From NCBI GenBank assembly GCA_002405485.1, contig DHLW01000043.1:382-9697 (forward strand): a stretch of DNA of 9,316 nucleotides, in the 5' to 3' direction. A program made the position numbers and the translations under genes. The notes below the pieces were generated by a model. It had not been told where the DNA came from, ran no database searches, and was given only the letters and a program-made list of their open reading frames with translations. Source of the stretch: Phycisphaerales bacterium UBA4658 (GTDB lineage Bacteria; Planctomycetota; Phycisphaerae; Phycisphaerales; UBA1924). Below are positions 1-6,714 of the stretch, piece after piece (position 1 is the first letter of the stretch; every line of letters starts with the position of its first letter).

Positions 1-1171
1 CCCGCACCACCACCCCCAGCGAGACGAACATCCCCTCCTTCAGAACCCCGGTCGCCCCCTTCCCCGCTTCACCCGTGCCGCCATGAGCGTCAGGCTCGTT
101 CCGGGCCACGATGATCAGGTGTGCCGTCCGTTTCACCGGGTCGACGACTGGGCCGACACCTCGCACCTCCCCGGTCGCGATCGCCTCGCTCCCTTTGTCA
201 CCAGCGCCCACGCCCGGCCGCCGAACCCGCACCTCCTGGTTCCGCATCGACCCGATCCGCGCAATGAGCGACTCCGGCAGCTCGCCCTCGATCATCACCT
301 CCGAATAGTCGGCGATCTCCACGATCGTCTGCCCCGGCTCAACGCCCGCCCCCTGCACAGCCTCACGCCGCGTCACCACGCCCGAGATCGGTGCATACAG
401 GTTGAACACCCCGCCGGTCTCCCCCTCGCTCGCTCGCTCCAACGCCTCGTCCACCTCCGGCGGGTGGTCGTGCACGATCGCGATGCTCGCCTTGATCGCC
501 TCGATCTGCCGAGCCGTGGCCGCCTCGACCCGCTGCAGCGACTCCAGTGTCTTCCTGGCCTGTTGCAGGGCGATCTCCAGGGTCGTCACCTGCGACCGGG
601 TCGCAACCGCAGACGCCTGCTTCTGCGCCAGCACGTTCGCCCCGACCGTTTCGCCCCCCGCCTCCAGCCGCTTCACCTCGTCCTCGGCGAGCTCCGCCTG
701 CATTCTCGTCGAACGCACCTGGGCCTCGAGCTGAGCGATGTTCGACCGCGTCGTGGCGACCTCCGCCGTCGCGTGCTCCAGCTCGATCTCCGTCCGCAAC
801 TGCTCGCTCACCAGCCGGGCGAGCTCCGGCGACCGCACCCGCCCGATGACCTGCCCCGCCTGCACCCGATCGCCCACCGCCACGGTCAACGCCTGCAGCG
901 TCCCGGGCACGCCGCTCCCGACGATCCGCACCCGCTCGGGCATCGCCCGCACCGTCCCCGTCAGCCGAACCACCTCCTGCACCGATCCAAAGTCCACCTC
1001 GGCGGTCTGCAGGTCCATGTACTTCTTGGTCAGCTCGCTCGGGCGCCGCGGGGAGTCCAGATCGAACGGCGCAGCCGCCGGCGCTTCGTGCGGATCGTGG
1101 GCACGCACCGCAAGCACCAACATCCCCGCCATCACGCACCCACCCAGCACCATCTTCATGCGCCGATTCAT
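1..1171 (-). CDS. RND efflux periplasmic adaptor (CusB/HlyD family), 3' end cut by window
   Basis: Periplasmic membrane-fusion subunit that would link an inner-membrane RND pump to an outer-membrane channel. The frame is open for 390 codons from ATG 1171 to the window edge, so the C terminus is missing. Residues 1-24 are a signal peptide ending VLAVRA. A first lipoyl half follows (about 76-118, with VGDRVQAGQVIGRVRSPEL). A long Gln/Glu/Ala-rich coiled-coil hairpin spans about 119-234. The second lipoyl half is at about 255-290 (LYAPISGVVTRREAVQGAGV), and the beta-barrel runs from about 291 with the family-typical turn KEGMFVSLGVVV at the edge. GGAG upstream of the ATG is a possible ribosome site. 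The Cys/His-rich gene 138 bases upstream on the same strand suggests one unit and a metal substrate such as copper or zinc; that is inference. A general drug-efflux adaptor is the alternative. The pump gene should lie to the left of the window. Confidence 0.9.
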   Translation of the reverse strand, partial: MNRRMKMVLGGCVMAGMLVLAVRAHDPHEAPAAAPFDLDSPRRPSELTKKYMDLQTAEVDFGSVQEVVRLTGTVRAMPERVRIVGSGVPGTLQALTVAVGDRVQAGQVIGRVRSPELARLVSEQLRTEIELEHATAEVATTRSNIAQLEAQVRSTRMQAELAEDEVKRLEAGGETVGANVLAQKQASAVATRSQVTTLEIALQQARKTLESLQRVEAATARQIEAIKASIAIVHDHPPEVDEALERASEGETGGVFNLYAPISGVVTRREAVQGAGVEPGQTIVEIADYSEVMIEGELPESLIARIGSMRNQEVRVRRPGVGAGDKGSEAIATGEVRGVGPVVDPVKRTAHLIIVARNEPDAHGGTGEAGKGATGVLKEGMFVSLGVVVR

Positions 1172-1309
1172 GATTCTTGCTCCACGACTCCACCACCCGG
1201 ACATCCCGTCGCACCTCTGGACACCAACCGACAATGGGACATGACCCTGGTCTCGCGGCCCATCTGGCGACCGCGTCCCGGCTGTTCATCCGTTCATCTG
1301 GATCAAGTG

Positions 1310-1717
1310 CTAGACGATGAGCGCGCACTGTCGGCGCAGCAGATCGCGCCCGCCCATCGGCTCAACGCCTCGGCGAAGTCCACACCATCGGCGCTCGACG
1401 CCCCGCCCAAGCCCCCCAGCATCAAGCCGAACCGTGTCCACCGTCCCCACCCACTCCGACACGCGCAGACTGTCCAGCAATCCGCACGGCTGCGACGCGA
1501 TCCGCGCCTGTCCGATGCACCCGCACCCGTGATCGTCGTGCTCGTGATGGTCGTGCCGCCCCGGTCCGTCACAGCACCCGACATCTTGAGCGTCGCGTGC
1601 ATGAGAATCAGCGAACCAATCCGCGACGGCGTGCGTCCAACAGCAGCACGTCGGCATGTGCGCCGCCGCCGCTGTCGCGAGCACCACGAGCAGAAGCATG
1701 ATCCGCTTGATCGTCAT
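1310..1717 (-). CDS. Small secreted Cys/His-rich protein, possible metal binder (C-terminal frame uncertain)
   Basis: I do not recognise a named family. The product is 135 residues with a signal peptide (MTIKRI, a hydrophobic stretch, then a run of Ala) probably cleaved after A19. The mature part is rich in Cys (24-26, 48, 49, 65, 67, 78, 112, 131) and His (20, 29, 39, 55, 57, 58, 60, 63), including a HDHHEHDDHGCGC block at 55-67. This composition suits binding of a soft metal ion in the periplasm. The start at 1717 is chosen because GAGG sits six bases upstream; ATG 1729 in the same frame would add four residues. It lies just upstream of the RND adaptor gene on the same strand, which supports a metal role. 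After about residue 102 codon use looks less like coding sequence, while the +1 frame beyond a six-G run (C run 1412-1417 on the plus strand) looks better and stops at 1303-1305. A frameshift or sequencing error is therefore possible. Confidence 0.6.
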   Translation of the reverse strand: MTIKRIMLLLVVLATAAAAHMPTCCCWTHAVADWFADSHARDAQDVGCCDGPGRHDHHEHDDHGCGCIGQARIASQPCGLLDSLRVSEWVGTVDTVRLDAGGLGRGVERRWCGLRRGVEPMGGRDLLRRQCALIV

Positions 1718-1769
1718 CAACAGCCTCATCCGCCCCCAGACCTCGCAGACGCCGACGTCCACGAGCATA

Positions 1770-1782
1770 CCCGAGATTCGGG
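1770..1782. repeat. Short dyad upstream of the Cys/His-rich gene
   Basis: CCCGA and TCGGG are perfect five-base inverted arms around GAT. An overlapping GGGC/GCCC dyad with five bases between the arms lies at 1780-1792. On the minus strand the first dyad abuts a possible -10 element (TATGCT, 1764-1769) about 35 bases upstream of the Cys/His-rich start. No good -35 hexamer was found at the right distance. It could be an operator, but arms this short occur often by chance in GC-rich DNA. Confidence 0.25.
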
Positions 1783-1816
1783 CATCACGCCCGTCTGTGT
1801 CGGGTTCTGGTGACGT

Positions 1817-1836
1817 GAACCGATGAATTCCGGTTC
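1817..1836. repeat. Inverted repeat in the divergent intergenic region, candidate operator
   Basis: GAACCG (1817-1822) and CGGTTC (1831-1836) are perfect six-base inverted arms with an eight-base spacer containing GAATTC. The element sits between the leftward metal/efflux genes and the rightward HtrA gene, just upstream of a possible rightward -35 box. The geometry fits a dimeric regulator site. No regulator gene is in the window, so this is only a candidate. Confidence 0.3.
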
Positions 1837-1838
1837 GG

Positions 1839-1868
1839 TTGCCGGCCAATCGTCTTTCGCACCATACT
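1839..1868 (+). promoter_or_regulatory. Possible promoter for the HtrA-like gene
   Basis: TTGCCG (1839-1844) and CATACT (1863-1868) are separated by 18 bases and resemble -35 and -10 boxes of a housekeeping sigma factor. Transcription would begin near 1875, about 25 bases before the chosen ATG. The match is imperfect. This stretch is the least GC-rich part of the divergent gap, which is mild support. Confidence 0.3.
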
Positions 1869-1899
1869 GTCCTGAATCCCAGTGCGTTCACGCCCACCC

Positions 1900-4098
1900 A
1901 TGACACACACAACACTCCAACGGTCTTCCTCGTTTATCGCCTTTGCCGCGGCCGCCGCGCTTGCCGGGTGCGCTGGTCTTGCCACCGGCTGCGCACGATC
2001 CGGGGCAACCACGACGGGTGATCCGACCAGCTCGGCATCCACTCCGCGGGAGGCCGTGGACGACGCAGCGATCGCCCGGCTTCGTGCCGACGTTCGTGCC
2101 ATGGTGACGTCGGCACGGGACCGGGTGTTCCCGGCCCTGGTGAACATCGATGTGGTGGTCCTGGAGTACCGCTCCGGGAAGGAGTCCAAGAGCCGCTCGG
2201 GCGGATCGGGCACGATCATCAGCCCGGACGGATATGTGCTCACCAACGCGCACGTGACCGATCAGGGGTTCCGATTCTGGTGCGTGCTTGCCGATCGGCA
2301 GCGGGTGCCGGCGACCCTGGTGGGCGAGGACCCCTGGACGGATCTGGCGGTGCTGAAGATCGATACCAGCGCGCTGGCCGACCCCAAGCGCCCCCTGCCG
2401 CACGCGGAGTTCGGCAACTCCGGCACGCTCTCGGTGGGCGATTACGTGCTGGCCATGGGCTCTCCATTTGCCCTCAGCCGAACGGTGACGCTGGGGATCG
2501 TGAGCAACAACGAGCGGGTGTTCACGTCGACGCGTGACGCGGGCGAGGTGGACGAGATGATGCTCAACTGGGAGCAGCGCACCGGGCTGTTCACGACCTG
2601 GATCCAGCACGACGCGCTCATCAATCCCGGCAACTCCGGCGGCCCGCTTGTGGATCTCACCGGCAGGATCGTGGGTGTCAACACCCGGGGCGGATCGGGC
2701 ATGGCCTTCGCGACGCCCAGCGCCATGGCCCGGCAGGTCGCCGAGTCGCTCATCGCCAGGGGCGAGGTCCTGCGATCGTCGGTCGGGGCGAGCTTCCGCC
2801 ACACGCAGAACACGGGCATCGAACAAGGCGTGCTCGTGGACTCGGTCGAGGCCCAGGGACCGGCGGCCCGAGCTGGTCTCAAGAGCGGCGACATCGTCAC
2901 CGCGATCGACGGCACGCCGATCAACGTCCGATTCGCCGAGGAGGTGCCACCGCTGCTCAAGGCCCTGGCAGACCGCCCGATCGGGAGCAGCGTCAAGCTG
3001 TCGTTCCTCCGCGGCGCAACGCCCGGCGAGGCGTCGGTGGTCACGGAGAAACTCCAGAAAGACCGCGGCGAAGAGGCGGCCCTGCGGACCTGGGGCGTCA
3101 CCGCTCAGCGCATCACGGAACGGGCGGCACAGCTCCGCAAACTCCCCAGCACGCGCGGCGCTGTGGTCACCAGTCTGCGCTCGGGCGGGCCGCTGGAGCA
3201 GGCCGAACCGAAGATCGGCTGGGGCGACGTCATCCGGGCCGTGGACGGCACGCCCATCAACACGCTGCAGGACCTGATCGACGTCTACAAGCGCATCGAG
3301 GGCATGAAGGAGAAGCCCGAGCACGTGCTCATCGAGTTCGAGCGGGAGAACAAGAACTATCTGACGCTCATCAAGCCCCGCCCGGAGGATCGCCCCGATC
3401 CGGCTCCGGAACTGCCCAAGGCCTGGGTGGGCGTGGCGACGCAGCCCGTCGTCCGCACGCTGGCCGACAAGCTCGGCACCGCCGACGAGGGTCGCGGGTT
3501 CCGCATCGTCCGCGTGTACTCAAGGACCAACGCCGCCAAGGCCGGCCTCAAGGTCGGAGACATCGTCACGCACATCGGGGGCGAGCGGGTCTCGCCCCGC
3601 GGCCTGCAGGATGCCGGGCTGTTCAACCGCGAGATCCGCCGGCTTGGAATCGATGAGTCGGTCGTGCTCACGGTGCTGCGCGACGGCAAGCCCATGGACA
3701 TCGGGCTCGACCTCGAGCGCACGCGCCAGACCGCCGACGAGATGCCCAGGATCCGCAACACCGACTTCGAGCTCACGGTGCGCGAGATCACGTTCTTTGA
3801 CCGCGAGGACAACTCCTGGGACGACTCGGTCTCCGGCGTGTACGTCGATGGCGTGGAGGGCGCGGGGTGGGCCGGCCTGGCCGGCATCCAGAGCGGTGAT
3901 CTCATCCAGCGCATCGGCGACGACGTGATCACCGACGCCGCGAGCTACAAGAGGGCCATGGACAAGGTCCGGCAGACTCAGCCCGAACGGGTCGTCTTCG
4001 TCGTGTACCGCGGCGTGCGAACGTTCTTCCGGTTCGTCGAGCCCGATTGGAAGCCCACGGAGCGCGGCACGAGTGACGCCAGTCGGGGGGCAAAGTGA
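1900..4098 (+). CDS. HtrA/Deg-like serine protease lipoprotein with four PDZ domains
   Basis: Envelope serine endoprotease of the trypsin-like HtrA/Deg type (732 residues), probably degrading or handling misfolded exported proteins. The signal peptide ends in a lipobox (LAG before C24), so it is likely a membrane-anchored lipoprotein. The protease domain spans about 70-295 with the triad H118 (TNAHV), D148 (TDLAVLKI) and S246 (NPGNSGGPLVD). Four PDZ-like segments follow, at about 297-385, 397-490, 509-605 and 622-712. Each carries the usual pattern, for example AGLKSGDIVTAIDG and AGLKVGDIVTHIGG. Typical DegP/DegQ proteins have two PDZ domains and about 450-475 residues, so this one is much longer. 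The ATG at 1900 gives a compact signal peptide; an in-frame GTG at 1882 is less likely. No clear Shine-Dalgarno site is present. A secreted catalytically dead relative lies 95 bases downstream on the same strand, suggesting a functional pair. Confidence 0.92.
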   Translation: MTHTTLQRSSSFIAFAAAAALAGCAGLATGCARSGATTTGDPTSSASTPREAVDDAAIARLRADVRAMVTSARDRVFPALVNIDVVVLEYRSGKESKSRSGGSGTIISPDGYVLTNAHVTDQGFRFWCVLADRQRVPATLVGEDPWTDLAVLKIDTSALADPKRPLPHAEFGNSGTLSVGDYVLAMGSPFALSRTVTLGIVSNNERVFTSTRDAGEVDEMMLNWEQRTGLFTTWIQHDALINPGNSGGPLVDLTGRIVGVNTRGGSGMAFATPSAMARQVAESLIARGEVLRSSVGASFRHTQNTGIEQGVLVDSVEAQGPAARAGLKSGDIVTAIDGTPINVRFAEEVPPLLKALADRPIGSSVKLSFLRGATPGEASVVTEKLQKDRGEEAALRTWGVTAQRITERAAQLRKLPSTRGAVVTSLRSGGPLEQAEPKIGWGDVIRAVDGTPINTLQDLIDVYKRIEGMKEKPEHVLIEFERENKNYLTLIKPRPEDRPDPAPELPKAWVGVATQPVVRTLADKLGTADEGRGFRIVRVYSRTNAAKAGLKVGDIVTHIGGERVSPRGLQDAGLFNREIRRLGIDESVVLTVLRDGKPMDIGLDLERTRQTADEMPRIRNTDFELTVREITFFDREDNSWDDSVSGVYVDGVEGAGWAGLAGIQSGDLIQRIGDDVITDAASYKRAMDKVRQTQPERVVFVVYRGVRTFFRFVEPDWKPTERGTSDASRGAK

Positions 4099-4114
4099 CG
4101 CACCGACATCCCCA

Positions 4115-4131
4115 CGGCACGCCGCGTGCCG
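4115..4131 (+). other. Intergenic hairpin between protease and pseudoprotease genes
   Basis: CGGCACGC and GCGTGCCG form perfect eight-base inverted arms around one base, which as RNA would fold into a seven-pair GC-rich stem with a CCG loop. It starts 17 bases after the HtrA-like stop and ends 62 bases before the next ATG. No T run follows, so it is not a classic intrinsic terminator. It may stabilise the upstream mRNA end, reduce read-through, or be a protein site. Confidence 0.5.
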
Positions 4132-4193
4132 AACCGAACCGCCTGCTCCCCGGGCTACGCTCGAACTCACCCTCCCTCACACAAAGGACTTGC

Positions 4194-5126
4194 ATGCACA
4201 GCTTTCGACCAACGGCGTGTCTGACCGCTCTGACCCTGGCCGCGGGGATCCTTGGCGGACTCGGCTTCACATCATCTGTTCGGGCGCTGGACAATCACCG
4301 TGAACAGGGCGCATCGGACTCCACCGCCGCGGCGTACAAGAACGTGCTGGACACCGCCGGCCCGGCGATGGTCACCGTCAAGTTCGTCATGAAGATCGAA
4401 GGGGGCGGCGAGGGCTTTGGCGAGGGTGGTCGCGATGTGGAGACCGGCGGCCTGATGATCGAGCCGAGCGGGCTGGTGCTGGTTTCCAACGCAAAGATGG
4501 GCGGGGCCGCCAGCCGGATGGGCATGACGCTCAACCCGACGAACATCAAGGTGCTCATCGGCGACGACGCCGAGGGGCTCAAGGGTCGCATCCTCGCGCG
4601 GGACAGCGAGCTGGACCTGTGCTGGATTCAGATCGAGGACGAGAAGGCCAAGGACAAGAGCTTCGCCGCCGTGGACTTCACGTCTGGCGCAAGCGTCGGG
4701 GTCGGGGATCGCGTGCTGTACCTCGATCGGCTGGGCAAGTTCTTCGACCATGCGTTGAGCGTGCGTGAGGGACGGATCGGCGGGAAGACCAAGAAGCCCC
4801 GAGCCCTGCTCATTCCGACCGGCGTCAGCGGAATGCCCGACCGCCGCGACCTGCTTGGCACCGCGCTCTTTGCCGCCGACGGCAAGGTCGTCGGGTTCAA
4901 CATCCTGCAGCTTCCGGACAAGGAAGACATGGAGGGCGGCGACGCAGGCGAGGGGTCGTTCAGCATCCTGATGCTCCCCGCCGGCGAGGTCGCCAAGGCC
5001 ACCGCCCGTGGCAAGGAACTGGCGGCCAAGCAGCCCAAGGAAGAACCCAAGACCGAGGACAAGCCCGCACAAACTCCGGCTCAAACCCCCGGCCAGACCA
5101 CACCGGCAGAGCCCAAGGCGCCCTGA
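4194..5126 (+). CDS. Secreted trypsin-fold pseudoprotease related to the neighbouring HtrA
   Basis: The product has 310 residues with a signal peptide (about 1-31, ending SSVRA) and no lipobox. The core (about 45-265) follows the HtrA fold seen in the preceding gene. GLMIEPSGLVLVSNAKM aligns with the segment that carries the catalytic His, LDLCWIQI with the Asp segment, and LLGTALFAADGKVVGFN with the Ser segment. At the catalytic positions this protein has K101 instead of His and L221 instead of Ser; D141 is kept. It should therefore be proteolytically inactive. There is no PDZ domain. The C terminus (about 275-310) is a low-complexity Lys/Pro/Gln/Thr tail, perhaps a linker or cell-wall contact. 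AAAGGA five bases before ATG 4194 is a good ribosome site and fixes this start over the upstream in-frame ATG at 4095. It may bind substrates or regulate the protease encoded upstream; that role is inferred. Confidence 0.85.
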   Translation: MHSFRPTACLTALTLAAGILGGLGFTSSVRALDNHREQGASDSTAAAYKNVLDTAGPAMVTVKFVMKIEGGGEGFGEGGRDVETGGLMIEPSGLVLVSNAKMGGAASRMGMTLNPTNIKVLIGDDAEGLKGRILARDSELDLCWIQIEDEKAKDKSFAAVDFTSGASVGVGDRVLYLDRLGKFFDHALSVREGRIGGKTKKPRALLIPTGVSGMPDRRDLLGTALFAADGKVVGFNILQLPDKEDMEGGDAGEGSFSILMLPAGEVAKATARGKELAAKQPKEEPKTEDKPAQTPAQTPGQTTPAEPKAP

Positions 5127-5131
5127 GCGCC
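5117..5131. terminator. Weak dyad at the convergent gene ends
   Basis: GGCGC and GCGCC arms flank the pseudoprotease stop codon, with the minus-strand TIM-barrel gene ending 32 bases further on. The stem is short and no T run follows, so it is at best a weak terminator. No better terminator was seen in the 32-base convergent gap. Confidence 0.15.
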
Positions 5132-5158
5132 GGGCAAGGGCACTTCGGCACGCCGCGA

Positions 5159-6019
5159 TCAGTCTCCACCAAGGGTGATCGCGGCGGCCGACATGATGGC
5201 ACTCTTGGGACTCCCCAGGCCCCGCGGGTCGATGGTGATCATCCGGGCGTATCCGACGGTCATGAGGGTGACGAGATAGCTCAGCACGTCCAGGCGACCG
5301 CCGGGCGCTCCCGGAACATGCCGCACGCCGGACCCGGCCCGCTGCACATCGCTCAGCCGAGCGTCCACCAGCCGCGAGGCGAATCGCGCCGCAACCTGAA
5401 CGGGATCGGCTCCGACGAGCAGGACCTGGGCAGGGTCTATGCCGATGCCCATCGCATCGCCGAGCGTCGCTGGGGTCTCGGGAATCGGCCAGCAGAAGTC
5501 GGCGACACGCACCCCGCTCCGCGCCGCACGGTCAGAGATCGTCTGTCGAATAGAGCGGATTCCCGCGTCGGCGTCGGCCCCGGGCTGCGGACCGGGTAGC
5601 GCGAGGCAGACGCAGGCCAAATCGGAGCGCATCCTTGTCACGACTGCGCCCGCGGCGAGAGTGGAGATGTCCGCCGCCAGATCGATGGCCGCGAGCACGC
5701 TGGAAACGGCCCGGTCAACGGTCTCGGATTTCTGGAAATGCTCCGGGGGGATGAACACGTCCACGCCGGAGCACTCCAGTTCGCCCCGGCGGAGCAGCGC
5801 GGCAAGATCTCGGCGTGCGGATCGGTCGAGCTCCCGAGGGCGGATGCCCGGGGCGGTGGCGTCGATCTGCAGCCCCCGGACTCCGCCGCACCTGGCCACC
5901 CACCCGATGACCTCGCGGACGCGCTGCCCACCGGCGGGCAGTTCGCCGAGCCCGATCGCCGCCGGGTCGAGCCCGGCCATGGCGACGCTCATCGCGGGTT
6001 TGCCGATCTGCGGGTTCAT
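5159..6019 (-). CDS. Sugar phosphate isomerase/epimerase-like TIM-barrel protein
   Basis: Cytoplasmic protein of 286 residues resembling the xylose-isomerase-like / AP-endonuclease-2 TIM-barrel superfamily, whose members isomerise or epimerise sugars using a divalent metal. Signs are strand-like segments with family character: GGVRGLQIDATAPGIRPREL (45-64) and GVDVFIPPEHF (85-95), then VLLVGADPVQVAARFASRLVDARLSD (199-224) and PGGRLDVLSYLVTL (239-252). D224 and the following loop fit the place of the usual metal-binding Lys-Asp strand. Some expected Glu/His ligands are not obvious, so activity is uncertain. There is no signal peptide. The gene is head-to-head with the DUF4149 gene. ATG 6019 starts MNPQIGKPAMSV; an alternative in-frame ATG at 6052 has GGAG a few bases upstream but would overlap the divergent start codon. 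The substrate cannot be told from sequence. Confidence 0.7.
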   Translation of the reverse strand: MNPQIGKPAMSVAMAGLDPAAIGLGELPAGGQRVREVIGWVARCGGVRGLQIDATAPGIRPRELDRSARRDLAALLRRGELECSGVDVFIPPEHFQKSETVDRAVSSVLAAIDLAADISTLAAGAVVTRMRSDLACVCLALPGPQPGADADAGIRSIRQTISDRAARSGVRVADFCWPIPETPATLGDAMGIGIDPAQVLLVGADPVQVAARFASRLVDARLSDVQRAGSGVRHVPGAPGGRLDVLSYLVTLMTVGYARMITIDPRGLGSPKSAIMSAAAITLGGD

Positions 6020-6050
6020 CGCGATGTTGTAGGCGGCGTTACCATCGGGC

Positions 6051-6668
6051 ATGAGCTCCTGGCAAGCGTTCACCGGCGCGGTGCATCTGTCGGCCCTTGG
6101 ACTGTGGGCGGGGTCGGCGATCATGTCGACGGCTGTGGCGGCGATCGCGTTTCCCGCGATGAAGGCCCTGGACGTGCGCATCCCCGGGCTCGCGCTGGAC
6201 GATCGGCACTATCGCTTCGTGGCGGGCGAGCTTGCGCAGCGGACATTTCTGGTAGCGGACATCGTGAGCTTCGCGTGCGCGATCGCGGCGGGCGCCAGCA
6301 TGCTCGCGCTGATCGTCGCCGGCAAAGCCGGAGTCCGCGGCGTCAACGCCATCGTCCGCGCCCTGGGGCTGAGCGTCGCGCTGGCCGGCCTTGGGGCGAT
6401 GCTCTTCATCATCACGCCGCAGATCAACGCGGCAAGCCGCCTGCACATGGCGGCGGCCAAGGCCGGCGACGCCGCCGCCGCGCTGGCTCATGCCAAGGCC
6501 GTGGATGATCTGCATCCGATCGCCTCGACGCTCATGCTCGTGCAGATCGTCGGGGTGCTCGCGGCGTTGTTTGGCGGGGCGTGGTCGGTCGCACGTTCGA
6601 GCGGACCGTCGCTCGCCGCGCCGGGCTCGCCGTATCCGTCGCCCGCACTGTTGAAGTCCAGACGCTGA
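6051..6668 (+). CDS. DUF4149/TMEM205-like four-helix membrane protein
   Basis: Integral membrane protein of 205 residues with four predicted helices, at about 8-34, 66-90, 100-123 and 156-178. The pattern matches the DUF4149/TMEM205-like family: a His-containing first helix (AVHLSALGLWAGS), FPAMKAL after helix 1, then FIITPQINAASRLHMA after helix 3 and a closing helix after LHPIAS. The function of this family is not established; distant resemblance to copper-resistance CopD-type helices has led to transport guesses. The C-terminal 25 residues are Ser/Pro-rich and probably cytoplasmic. ATG 6051 has no clear Shine-Dalgarno site but is the only start that keeps helix 1 whole. nth follows after 46 bases on the same strand, so the two may be co-transcribed. 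Confidence 0.75.
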   Translation: MSSWQAFTGAVHLSALGLWAGSAIMSTAVAAIAFPAMKALDVRIPGLALDDRHYRFVAGELAQRTFLVADIVSFACAIAAGASMLALIVAGKAGVRGVNAIVRALGLSVALAGLGAMLFIITPQINAASRLHMAAAKAGDAAAALAHAKAVDDLHPIASTLMLVQIVGVLAALFGGAWSVARSSGPSLAAPGSPYPSPALLKSRR

Positions 6669-6701
6669 GGATGATCGGCGTGCGACGAAGGAGTCGCCCT
6701 T

Positions 6702-6706
6702 GGAGG
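6702..6706 (+). promoter_or_regulatory. Ribosome binding site fixing the nth start
   Basis: GGAGG lies eight bases before ATG 6715. An in-frame TTG at 6700-6702 overlaps this motif and so is unlikely to be the start. This is the strongest Shine-Dalgarno site in the window. Confidence 0.75.
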
Positions 6707-6714
6707 ATCGCGAG

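Noticed and set aside
1764..1794. MerR-type metal-sensor promoter for the Cys/His-rich gene
   Set aside because: A dyad abuts a possible -10 box as in such promoters, but no -35 hexamer was found at a 19-20 base spacing.
83..1813. Long plus-strand open frame (576 codons)
   Set aside because: Antisense to the adaptor and Cys/His gene; product is Arg/His/Pro-rich low-complexity sequence with no domain, as expected from GC-rich shadow frames.
1888..3324. Minus-strand open frame of 478 codons
   Set aside because: Antisense to the HtrA-like gene, whose frame carries clear catalytic motifs; the antisense product has no recognisable domain.
4095..4193. Longer N terminus of the pseudoprotease, starting at ATG 4095 and overlapping the HtrA stop
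   Set aside because: It would bury the signal peptide behind 33 Pro/Arg-rich residues and ignore the good ribosome site before ATG 4194.
6700..6714. TTG start for nth
   Set aside because: It overlaps the GGAGG ribosome site that serves ATG 6715.
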